Positions 1-5,466 of a DNA stretch of 5,466 bases are shown here, one piece after another. How positions within the stretch are numbered: the stretch's first letter is position 1; every line of letters begins with the position of its first letter. The position numbers and the translations under genes were made by a program. Location: assembly GCA_029857975.1 (NCBI GenBank), contig JAOUFX010000263.1:1-5466 (forward strand), read 5' to 3'. This DNA is from Deltaproteobacteria bacterium. GTDB taxonomy: Bacteria; Desulfobacterota; SM23-61. The notes beneath the pieces were generated by a model. It was not told the DNA's origin and made no database searches. It worked only from the letters and a program-made list of their open reading frames with translations.

Positions 1-2
1 GC

Positions 3-821
3 ACACGCACCGCGCCCAAGGTGAACCTTGACTTCCCCTCCTTCCGGGAGTTCTGGGGCCTCAAGGTCGCGGTTCTGCGCTCAATGGGAATCGGCTTCTT
101 CGCCGGTATCCTGCCGGGCATCGGAGCCGTCCTGGCCGCTTTCATGAGCTATAACGAGGCGGTGCGCTGGTCAAAAAATCCGGAAAAATTCGGCAAGGGC
201 GAGCTGGAAGGCGTGGTGTCGGCGGAGACCGCCAACAACTCCGCCACCGGCGCCGCCATGATCCCGCTGCTCGCGCTCGGCCTGCCCGGCGGAGCCTTGA
301 CGGCCATGATGCTGGGCGTATTCCAGATCCACGGCATGGAGCCGGGTCCGTTGATCTTTGTCACCAGCAAGGAACTGGTGTGGACCACCTTCGCCGCCAT
401 GGTATTCGCCAACATCGCCATCTTCGGGCTCGGCTGGCTGCAGACCAAGACCGTCGTGCATCTTCTCAGGGTTCCGTTTCGTTACCTCGCTCCGGGCATA
501 CTGCTCCTTGCGACCATCGGCGCCTTCGCGTTGCGCAATCTGCTGGTGGATGTCTGGGTCATGTTCGCGGCCGGCATCGCGGGCTATTATCTGAGGCGCT
601 CCGGATATTCGGTCTCCGGCATCGTGCTCGGCTTGGTGCTTGGCGATCTCGGCGAGGCTGCCTTCGCGAAGACCATGCAGCTCACCAACTACAGCTTGAC
701 GACTTTGATGCATCGTCCGGTCTGCGCCGTCCTGCTCACGGTTGGTACTCTCACCCTTTTATGGAATATCTATAGCGGGGTGAAAAAGTCGATGGTCCAG
801 GCGGAAACCGGTGCCAAATGA
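3..821 (+). CDS. tctA: TctA-family tripartite tricarboxylate transporter permease, 3' part
   Basis: This is the large membrane subunit of a tripartite tricarboxylate transporter (TTT), which imports citrate-like or other carboxylates with a small membrane subunit (TctB) and a periplasmic binding protein (TctC). The reading frame is open to the left edge. The family is about 500 residues, so roughly the C-terminal half is present; the GTG at 21 is an internal codon, not a credible start. Family signatures include GILPGIG near nt 105, FGKGELEGV near nt 189, the ANNSATG loop near nt 231, LGLPGG near nt 276 and HGMEPGP near nt 330. Hydrophobic segments lie around nt 85-145, 255-325, 380-445, 470-530, 550-600, 610-665 and 720-785. 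TctC and TctB genes are expected upstream, outside the window. The stop codon lies 41 bp before the mutase S subunit. The gene is clearly richer in GC than those downstream. The family call is firm; the substrate is unknown. Confidence 0.93.
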   Translation, partial: TRTAPKVNLDFPSFREFWGLKVAVLRSMGIGFFAGILPGIGAVLAAFMSYNEAVRWSKNPEKFGKGELEGVVSAETANNSATGAAMIPLLALGLPGGALTAMMLGVFQIHGMEPGPLIFVTSKELVWTTFAAMVFANIAIFGLGWLQTKTVVHLLRVPFRYLAPGILLLATIGAFALRNLLVDVWVMFAAGIAGYYLRRSGYSVSGIVLGLVLGDLGEAAFAKTMQLTNYSLTTLMHRPVCAVLLTVGTLTLLWNIYSGVKKSMVQAETGAK

Positions 822-853
822 CCGCTGCAACGAATTCTCATCCAACGCACCCC

Positions 854-858
854 GGAGG
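854..858 (+). promoter_or_regulatory. Ribosome binding site of the mutase S subunit
   Basis: GGAGG lies 4 nt before the ATG at 863. It decides the start in favour of 863 over the in-frame ATG at 818, which overlaps the tctA stop codon as ATGA but has no comparable site. The spacing is a little short. Starting at 863 also puts the cobalamin motif Asp and His at residues 14 and 16, as in characterised glutamate mutase S subunits. Confidence 0.6.
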
Positions 859-862
859 GAGC

Positions 863-1303
863 ATGAAACAGCCGGCTGTCGTCCTGGGCGTACTGGGGGT
901 CGACGCCCACGTGGTGGGCAACAAGATCATGGCCCACGCCCTGGAGTCGGAAGGATTTCGGGTCGTGAACATCGGGACTTTCTCTTCCCAGGAAGATTTT
1001 ATCCGGGCGGCCATCGAAACTGCGGCTGATGCCATTTTGGTAGGATCCCTATGCGGCCACGGGGAGTTGGAATGCCGCGGATTCCGAGAAAATTGCGTTG
1101 AAGCAGGCCTGGACAAAATCCACTTAGTCGCAGGGGGAAATCTCGTTGTGGGTAAGCAGACCTGGGAAGAAGTGGAAAGACGCTTTCTGGAGATGAAGTT
1201 CAACCGCGTTTATCCCCCCGGTGTCTCCCCCAAGAAAGTCATCGAGGATTTGAAGAGAGACCTTAACTGCAGTTCGGAGTCAGGAGCTCAAAGTCCGGAG
1301 TAA
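863..1303 (+). CDS. glmS: Glutamate-mutase-like cobalamin-binding subunit S (methylaspartate mutase sigma)
   Basis: This is the small subunit of an adenosylcobalamin-dependent carbon-skeleton mutase. It binds the cofactor with the lower base displaced by a histidine and docks on subunit E. The product is 146 residues, against about 137 in the family, with a Rossmann-like B12 fold. The DxHxxG motif is D14, H16, G19; H16 would be the cobalt ligand. [11 protein letters not shown] (36-46) and GGNLVVGKQ (91-99) are typical of the family. At the SxL position (61-63) the sequence is G-S-L, so the usual first Ser is Gly. The core ends near residue 135 (DLKRDLN). The last residues, about 137-146, and the TAA stop come from the left arm of an inverted repeat. 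An upstream ATG at 818 would add 15 unrelated residues. The gene follows tctA by 41 bp and precedes L and E. The symbol means the mutase subunit, not glucosamine synthase. The fold and role are secure; the substrate is not. Confidence 0.93.
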   Translation: MKQPAVVLGVLGVDAHVVGNKIMAHALESEGFRVVNIGTFSSQEDFIRAAIETAADAILVGSLCGHGELECRGFRENCVEAGLDKIHLVAGGNLVVGKQTWEEVERRFLEMKFNRVYPPGVSPKKVIEDLKRDLNCSSESGAQSPE

Positions 1304-1379
1304 GTTCTTCTGTAAGCGCTTCGTCCCCTGCTCCTTGATACGCGTCGATCTTATTTCTCCGGACCCATTACTCCGAACT
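1271..1379. repeat. Nested inverted repeat across the end of glmS and the glmS-glmL spacer
   Basis: The outer arms AGTTCGGAGT (1271-1280) and ACTCCGAACT (1370-1379) are perfect 10-bp inverted copies. Inside them, GTCCGGAG (1293-1300) and CTCCGGAC (1357-1364) pair perfectly over 8 bp. The two arms on each side are themselves degenerate direct copies (AGTTCGGAGT and AGTCCGGAGT). A perfect 8-bp palindrome, AAGCGCTT (1314-1321), lies in the loop. The left arms are inside the glmS reading frame and supply its stop codon; the right arm ends 12 nt before the glmL ATG. No target-site duplication is evident. It could be a small dispersed repeat, an RNA hairpin that controls glmL translation, or both. 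Confidence 0.75.
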
Positions 1380-1391
1380 TATTACTTTTTT

Positions 1392-2777
1392 ATGTCCCTG
1401 GCATTACTCATCGATTTTGGCAGTACCTTCACAAAAATTCTAGCCGTGGATCTCTCTTCCGAAGAAATCCTGGCTTACGCGCAAAGCGGCACCACCGTCG
1501 AAACCGACATCATGATCGGCCTGCGCCGGGCAATTGACCTCCTCCCGGACTCCGTCAAAAAAGGGCCTTTCTCATGCAAGCTGTCCAGCAGCAGTGCGGC
1601 TGGCGGCTTGGGAATGGTTACCATCGGGCTGATCCCGCAGCTTTCCGCCGAGGCCGCGCGGCGTGCAGCCCTGGGAGCAGGAGCCAAAGTGCTCAAAGTC
1701 TTTTCCTTCCGCCTGGCGATGAAAGAGCTTCAGGAACTCCAAGAACTGGCCCCCGACATCCTCCTTCTATCCGGCGGGACGGACGGCGGCAACACCGAGG
1801 TAATCCTCGAGAATGCCCGGCAACTCGCCCGCAGCTCTATTCGCTGCCCCATTGTCGTAGCCGGGAACAAAGCGGCGACCGATGAGGTGAATTCGATTCT
1901 CCTTCAGGCCGGAAAAACCACCCTGCTCACAGAAAACGTCATGCCTGAAGTTAACGTATTGAATGTCGAGCCGGCACGCAAAATAATCCGAAAAGTCTTT
2001 ATCGAGAGAATCATCGAGGCCAAAGGCCTTAAAAAAGCGGAGGATTTTGTAGAGGGAATTCTTATGCCCACCCCTACGGCTGTTCTGCGGGCAGCTCAGC
2101 TTTTATCCCAAGGAACGGCTTCCGATCCAGGCCTGGGGGATTTGGTGATCGTGGACATTGGCGGAGCCACCACGGATATCCATTCCATCGGCATGGGAAA
2201 CCCGATTCAGGCCGGGGTAATCCGCAAAGGGCTTCCCGAACCGCTGGTTAAGCGTACGGTGGAGGGGGATTTAGGGTTGCGTTACAATGCCCGATCCATT
2301 CTTAAATTTTGCGGCCAGGATCAAATCATGAAGAACGCCTGCCTTTCCCATTCTGAACTTTCCCATAAACTGGAAGGCCTTTCCCAAAACGTGGATTTCC
2401 TCCCGCAATCCCTGGAAGACCTGGACTTGGATTTTGCCCTGGCCAGCTGCGCGGTTAAGGCCGCCATGGAACGACATGCCGGAAACATTGAAACCCTTTG
2501 GGGCCCTCAGGGGCAATTTTATCTTCAATATGGGAAAGACCTGACGGGTTTCGAGTATCTCATCGGTACGGGAGGTCTTTTTATCCATCACCCCCAGGCG
2601 GCCGCCATCCTGCAGAAGACACTTTTTTCCCAGGAAGAACCATTTTCCTTAAGACCTCGAAATCCGGCTCTTTATACCGATGCCCAATACTGCCTGTTTG
2701 CGGTAGGATTGCTCGCGGATCGCTTCCCTGACCAGGCCTTGCGGATCGCCAAAAAATACTTAAAAAAATGGAATTAA
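1392..2777 (+). CDS. glmL: MutL/GlmL family ASKHA-type protein of the mutase operon
   Basis: GlmL proteins are encoded between the S and E subunits in many glutamate mutase operons. They belong to the actin/Hsp70/sugar-kinase (ASKHA) ATPase fold and resemble reactivating factors of B12 enzymes; a chaperone or reactivase role is suspected but not established. The product is 461 residues, about the family length. Phosphate-1 motif DFGSTFTK is at 8-15, LLLSGGTDGGN at 124-134, phosphate-2 motif VDIGGATTDI at 254-263, EGDLGLRYNAR at 291-301, and the adenosine motif GTGGLF at 392-397. The ATG at 1392 is chosen because the Asp of phosphate-1 then lies 8 residues in. An upstream TTG at 1335 would add 19 residues encoded by repeat sequence. 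No Shine-Dalgarno is visible before 1392; the stretch just upstream is pyrimidine-rich. The name means the mutase-associated protein, not mismatch-repair MutL. All nucleotide-binding motifs look intact. Confidence 0.9.
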   Translation: MSLALLIDFGSTFTKILAVDLSSEEILAYAQSGTTVETDIMIGLRRAIDLLPDSVKKGPFSCKLSSSSAAGGLGMVTIGLIPQLSAEAARRAALGAGAKVLKVFSFRLAMKELQELQELAPDILLLSGGTDGGNTEVILENARQLARSSIRCPIVVAGNKAATDEVNSILLQAGKTTLLTENVMPEVNVLNVEPARKIIRKVFIERIIEAKGLKKAEDFVEGILMPTPTAVLRAAQLLSQGTASDPGLGDLVIVDIGGATTDIHSIGMGNPIQAGVIRKGLPEPLVKRTVEGDLGLRYNARSILKFCGQDQIMKNACLSHSELSHKLEGLSQNVDFLPQSLEDLDLDFALASCAVKAAMERHAGNIETLWGPQGQFYLQYGKDLTGFEYLIGTGGLFIHHPQAAAILQKTLFSQEEPFSLRPRNPALYTDAQYCLFAVGLLADRFPDQALRIAKKYLKKWN

Positions 2778-2784
2778 AAACTGT

Positions 2785-3026
2785 AGCCACAGAGATCACA
2801 GAGTGCACAGAGATTCGACAAAAACTAAAGTTAAAAAATCAAAAATTTAAGTAATTGAATTTTTTGGGTCAATGAATTCATGCAGCAGAATTTTGAAATT
2901 CACAAAACATCTTTTAGATTGATGCGCTGGCTTCCTATATTCTGAAGCCAAGTTTTATAATTTTAGGATTGTAATCTTCCTTTTTGATTTTATTTATTCT
3001 CTGTGGTCTCTGTGATCTCTGTGGCT
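2785..3026. repeat. 242-bp MITE-like element with 28-bp terminal inverted repeats
   Basis: The left arm (2785-2812) and right arm (2999-3026) are inverted copies matching at 26 of 28 positions; the mismatches are at 2804-2805 against 3006-3007. Each arm holds three copies of a heptamer, CACAGAG on the left and CTCTGTG on the right, at a 9-bp period with 2-bp linkers (2788, 2797 and 2806; 2999, 3008 and 3017). The roughly 186-bp interior is AT-rich and has no credible reading frame. It contains a 10-bp palindrome at 2872-2881 (ATGAATTCAT), a near-palindrome at 2888-2901, and a hairpin at 2928-2950. There is no transposase and no clear target duplication. The element fills nearly the whole 262-bp glmL-glmE spacer. 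From memory, CACAGAG-type dispersed repeats occur between genes in other environmental bacterial genomes; this was not checked. Confidence 0.8.
2928..2950 (+). other. Short hairpin inside the inverted-repeat element
   Basis: TGGCTTC (2928-2934) pairs with GAAGCCA (2944-2950), a perfect 7-bp stem with a 9-nt loop. It is followed by AGTTTTATAATTTT, a broken T tract. It could act as a weak terminator or attenuator between glmL and glmE, or simply be internal structure of the repeat. It has too few G:C pairs and too poor a T run for a confident terminator call. Confidence 0.35.
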
Positions 3027-3039
3027 GAAGGATTTTGGG

Positions 3040-4479
3040 ATGGAACTGAAAAATCAACGCTGGTCCGAGGAAAAATTTTTTCGCGAAAGGGAGAAGGTAA
3101 CCTCTCTCTGGCCCACGGGGAGGGAGATCGATCTATGGGAAGCCGTTGACTACCTGCGGAAGGTCCCTCCGGAAAAGAACTATGCTCTCGAAGTGGTTAA
3201 GGCTCAAAAAGAAGGACGTACTCTTGTCCAACCCCGTGGCGGGGTTGCTCTGATCGAAGATCACATCGAGCTTCTCAGGTGCTTGCAGGAGCAAGGGGGA
3301 GCGGACCTGCTGCCCACCACGACCGATACCTATACGCGGAATTTGAGATTCCAGGAAGCTCAGCGAGGCATCGAAGAAAGTCAACGCGCCGGACGCTCGA
3401 TGCTCAACGGATTTCCTTTGGCCAACCACGGACTCAAGGCGGCGCGCTGCATCTCTGAATCTGTCCGGCGTCCGATCATCGTCCTTTCCGGGACGGCTTT
3501 CCCTCAACTGGTGGCTGAAATGGGATTTGCCGGAGGCCTTACGGCTTTTCTGGGCGCTGGGATATCTTACACCGCGGCTTATACCAAGGATCTTCCTTTC
3601 GAGCAGGGAATCAAGAATTATCAATACGTAGACCGGCTGGCTTCCTTTTACCAGGAGAGGGGCATTCACCTCCACCGCGAACAACCGGGGTTCCTTACCG
3701 GGACTCTAATTCCTCCGGGAATCGGCATTGCCGTAGCTGTACTGGAGATGCTTATGGCCGCGGGTCAGGGGGTTAAGCAATATAGTATGGGACTCTGTCA
3801 GAGCCTGGATCTTTTTCAGGATGTAGCGGCTCTTTGGGCCTTAAGGGAGGTGGGCGAGGACTACCTTTCCCGCTTAGGTTGCGAGGATGTTTTTTTCTCC
3901 CTCGCCACCCATCAATGGATGCAGTCTTTCCCCGTGGACGAACCCCGCGCTTATGCCGTCATTGTCCTGGGGGGAGTCATTGCCGCTCTGGCCGGAGCCA
4001 CGCAGGTCATTACCAAGACCACCCACGAAGCCGAAGGAATCCCCACCAAGGAAGCGAACGCTGAAGGCGTAAAAACAACCCGCATGGCGATTCAGCTGAT
4101 GCGCTCGAATCGTCTTCCAGAAAGCCCGAAAGTCGCCCAGGAAAAAAAGATCATTATCCAGGAAGCTCACTCTATTTTGGATAAAATCCTGGAGATGGGA
4201 GAGGGAGATCCGGTCCCAGGGACTCTGCGAGCTCTTCAAGCCGGCGTTCTGGACATCCCCTGGGCTCCCAATCGTTATGTAGCTGGAAAAGTAATCCCCG
4301 TTCGGGATTCTTTCGGGGCCATTCGGTACCTGGAACACGCCAACCTTCCTTTTGGCGCTGAGATCCTGGAATATCACCGAGAGAAGATTTTGGACCGGGA
4401 ACGTCGGGGGGGGCAGAAAGTGGATTATCAGGCCGCCATCTATGACGTTACCGAAGTCAGCAAAATGCTGGAAGATTAA
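3040..4479 (+). CDS. glmE: Glutamate-mutase-like catalytic subunit E with altered substrate residues
   Basis: This is the TIM-barrel catalytic subunit of an adenosylcobalamin-dependent mutase. In the family it converts glutamate to 3-methylaspartate with subunit S. The product is 479 residues, against about 483 in Clostridium cochlearium GlmE. Numbering from memory of that enzyme aligns without visible gaps: R66 (in QPRGG), T94, R100 (TYTR), N123, Y177, Y181, K326 and E330 are all present, as are HQWM (291-294), ALAGATQVI and GIPTKEAN. Two substrate residues differ. Position 149, Arg in the family motif RHGTP, is Leu (sequence LSGTA); position 171, the Glu that contacts the substrate amino group, is Leu (sequence AFLGAGISY). 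The gene is otherwise intact, so decay is unlikely. The start ATG has AAGGA at 3028-3032, 7 nt upstream, directly after the right repeat arm. The LUD gene follows after 13 bp. Family membership is certain; glutamate as substrate is doubtful. Confidence 0.92.
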   Translation: MELKNQRWSEEKFFREREKVTSLWPTGREIDLWEAVDYLRKVPPEKNYALEVVKAQKEGRTLVQPRGGVALIEDHIELLRCLQEQGGADLLPTTTDTYTRNLRFQEAQRGIEESQRAGRSMLNGFPLANHGLKAARCISESVRRPIIVLSGTAFPQLVAEMGFAGGLTAFLGAGISYTAAYTKDLPFEQGIKNYQYVDRLASFYQERGIHLHREQPGFLTGTLIPPGIGIAVAVLEMLMAAGQGVKQYSMGLCQSLDLFQDVAALWALREVGEDYLSRLGCEDVFFSLATHQWMQSFPVDEPRAYAVIVLGGVIAALAGATQVITKTTHEAEGIPTKEANAEGVKTTRMAIQLMRSNRLPESPKVAQEKKIIIQEAHSILDKILEMGEGDPVPGTLRALQAGVLDIPWAPNRYVAGKVIPVRDSFGAIRYLEHANLPFGAEILEYHREKILDRERRGGQKVDYQAAIYDVTEVSKMLED

Positions 4480-4482
4480 AAA

Positions 4483-4488
4483 AAGGAG
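4483..4488 (+). promoter_or_regulatory. Ribosome binding site of the LUD-domain gene
   Basis: AAGGAG lies 4 nt before the ATG at 4493 and 3 nt after the glmE stop. It fixes the start at 4493; an in-frame ATG at 4352 lies inside glmE and would add 47 residues that do not resemble the LUD family. Confidence 0.75.
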
Positions 4489-4492
4489 CCCT

Positions 4493-5137
4493 ATGCGAGA
4501 AAAGCCAAAAATCAGGCCGCACGAAGAAATTCATAAAATAGTTGAAAATTTAAAAAGAAACGACATGGAATCATTATATTTTTCTACTGCCCATGAAGCC
4601 AAAGAGGAGATTTTAAAAAGGATTCCCCCCAGGGCAAAGGTGGGCATAGGAGGCTCCATCACCATAAGAAAAATGGGACTTTTGGACGCTCTGGGAAAGA
4701 GAGGAAATGTAGTTTATGATCATTGGCAAGAAGGGCTTTCCAAAGAAGGGAGGGTGGCGGTCGGGAAAAAACAGCAGAAGGCGGACTTTTTCCTTACCAG
4801 CACAAACGCGTTGACCATGGATGGAAAACTCATAAACGTGGATGCTACGGGAAACCGAGTTTCCTCCATGATTTTTGGCCCCCCGAAAGTAATTGTAGTC
4901 GCGGGAATAAATAAAATCGTCCGCGACCTGAATGAAGGCCTGGCCCGTTTGAAAAAAATCGCCGCCCCCAAAAATTGCCAGAGGCGCAAGGATCCCACTC
5001 CCTGCGCCGTCGATTTGGTATGCCGGAATTGCCGCTCCCCGGGAAGGATTTGTCGGGTGACCACGATCATCGAGAGAAGGCCTTGGGGGATTGAAGAGTT
5101 CACCGTGATCCTGGTCGGAGAAGAAATGGGGTATTGA
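4493..5137 (+). CDS. Stand-alone LUD-domain (DUF162) protein with C-terminal cysteine cluster
   Basis: This is a 214-residue member of the LUD family (PF02589), which includes LutC/YkgG of the lactate-oxidation complex. Many stand-alone members have no known reaction. Visible family features are the N-terminal helical region, VGIGGSITIRKMGLLDAL (50-67), DFFLTSTNALTMDGKLIN (98-115), DATGNRVSSMIFGP (117-130) and the strand-helix KVIVVAGINKIV (132-143). A Cys-rich segment follows (C162, C171, C177, C180 and C187, in the pattern TPCx5CxxCx6C), then a final beta strand ending GEEMGY. Such spacing could bind an Fe-S cluster or zinc. The gene sits 13 bp after glmE with a good ribosome site, so it is almost surely cotranscribed. 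An oxidoreductase or accessory role for the mutase product is possible but unproven. It is not a LutC proven by context, since no LutA or LutB is present in the window. Confidence 0.85.
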   Translation: MREKPKIRPHEEIHKIVENLKRNDMESLYFSTAHEAKEEILKRIPPRAKVGIGGSITIRKMGLLDALGKRGNVVYDHWQEGLSKEGRVAVGKKQQKADFFLTSTNALTMDGKLINVDATGNRVSSMIFGPPKVIVVAGINKIVRDLNEGLARLKKIAAPKNCQRRKDPTPCAVDLVCRNCRSPGRICRVTTIIERRPWGIEEFTVILVGEEMGY

Positions 5138-5212
5138 ACTGACCACCCAGAGTTTATTTCCTCCGGGATGCACCCTACCCCTTTCTTCCCAGTTTCAGCG
5201 AAAATTCCCAAA

Positions 5213-5229
5213 AAGGAGAAGCTCCATTG
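5213..5229 (+). promoter_or_regulatory. Ribosome binding site and TTG start of the enolase-superfamily gene
   Basis: AAGGAG (5213-5218) is 8 nt from a TTG at 5227-5229, which is ideal spacing and supports this uncommon start. GGAG (5215-5218) can pair with CTCC (5222-5225) around a 3-nt loop, which might mildly mask the site. Confidence 0.65.
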
Positions 5230-5466
5230 ATTATCGAAAAAGTCAAACTTTATCGGTTGAAAGTCCCTTTGAAGAGACCATACAAGATTGCCACGGCTGC
5301 CTTGAAAGATTTTGATTTTACCCTGGTAGCCCTTCAGGCTTCCGGGCACGAAGGTCTCGGAGAAGCCATGGCTGACCTCAAAGGTTATTTTTGGGAGACA
5401 GCCGAAGAGGTTTGGCAGTTTGCTCGGAACCAAGGGGGAAAGTTGTTGGGTCAAACTCTCCGCCAG
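5227..5466 (+). CDS. Enolase-superfamily enzyme (muconate-lactonizing/mandelate-racemase type), N-terminal part
   Basis: The frame is open from the TTG at 5227 to the window edge: 80 codons of a family of about 350-400 residues. The sequence begins IIEKVKLYRLKVPLKRPYKI, the usual beta-strand start and capping-loop region of muconate cycloisomerases, dipeptide epimerases and o-succinylbenzoate synthases. It continues with GLGEA (43-47) and GYFWET (53-58), both typical of the N-terminal capping domain. The catalytic barrel, with its Lys residues and metal ligands, is outside the window, so the reaction cannot be assigned. The superfamily abstracts the proton alpha to a carboxylate. Methylaspartate ammonia-lyase, the partner of glutamate mutase, is in the same superfamily, but as remembered its N-terminus reads differently. 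The gene follows the LUD gene by 89 bp, a spacer with no strong terminator, and probably belongs to the operon. Confidence 0.8.
   Translation, partial: MIIEKVKLYRLKVPLKRPYKIATAALKDFDFTLVALQASGHEGLGEAMADLKGYFWETAEEVWQFARNQGGKLLGQTLRQ

Noticed and set aside
171..713. Long antisense open frames opposite tctA
   Set aside because: They are shadows of a GC-rich coding strand. Their translations are low in hydrophobic order and match no family I recognise.
818..862. Upstream ATG of glmS overlapping the tctA stop codon (ATGA)
   Set aside because: It could allow coupled translation, but the 15 extra residues are not family-like, and the ATG at 863 has a GGAGG site and puts the cobalamin motif at the usual residue numbers.
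1335..1391. TTG start for glmL adding 19 residues
   Set aside because: The extension is encoded within the inverted repeat and spacer and does not resemble the family. The ATG at 1392 places the phosphate-1 motif at the very N-terminus, as expected.
2788..2812. CACAGAG triplets read as a CRISPR-like array
   Set aside because: There are only three 7-bp units with 2-bp linkers and no spacers of CRISPR length; they are the ends of an inverted repeat.
2956..2961. Perfect TATAAT as a -10 promoter for glmE
   Set aside because: There is no recognisable -35 hexamer 16-18 bp upstream, and the region is so AT-rich that a chance match is likely.
4352..4492. Long version of the LUD gene starting inside glmE
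   Set aside because: The extra 47 residues are a shadow of the glmE frame. The ATG at 4493 has its own AAGGAG.
5138..5226. Terminator or small gene in the spacer after the LUD gene
   Set aside because: I found no GC-rich stem followed by a T tract and no frame with a ribosome site other than that of the next gene.

Overview
The window holds six same-strand (+) genes from a bacterium: the end of a TctA-type tricarboxylate transporter permease, a complete three-gene cobalamin-dependent glutamate-mutase-like set (B12-binding subunit S, ATPase-like protein L, catalytic subunit E), a small LUD-domain protein with a C-terminal cysteine cluster, and the start of an enolase-superfamily enzyme of the muconate-lactonizing/mandelate-racemase type. 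The host is unknown. The gene content and the dispersed inverted repeats would fit an anaerobic or environmental lineage such as Desulfobacterota, but this is only a guess. Base composition falls from GC-rich in the permease (about 65-78% in samples counted by eye) to intermediate in the mutase genes, and to AT-richer stretches in the LUD gene.

Layout: 3-821 tctA (5' end outside the window); 863-1303 S subunit; 1304-1391 a spacer lying inside a nested inverted repeat (1271-1379) that also encodes the tail of S; 1392-2777 L; 2778-3039 an AT-rich spacer filled almost exactly by a 242-bp element with 28-bp terminal inverted repeats (2785-3026); 3040-4479 E; 4493-5137 LUD protein; 5138-5226 a short spacer; 5227 to the window edge, the enolase-superfamily gene.

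In the classical methylaspartate pathway, glutamate mutase (S, L, E) feeds methylaspartate ammonia-lyase, itself an enolase-superfamily enzyme. This locus has the same architecture: mutase genes followed by an enolase-superfamily gene. However, the catalytic subunit keeps the expected cofactor-contacting residues and lacks two substrate-contacting residues of true glutamate mutase: Leu stands where Arg149 and Glu171 are expected. The downstream enzyme starts like a muconate-cycloisomerase relative, not like methylaspartate ammonia-lyase. The best reading is a carbon-skeleton mutase acting on a substrate other than glutamate, probably a carboxylic acid without the alpha-amino group. A carboxylate importer lies upstream, and a LUD protein and an enolase-superfamily enzyme lie downstream. 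The substrate cannot be named from the sequence.
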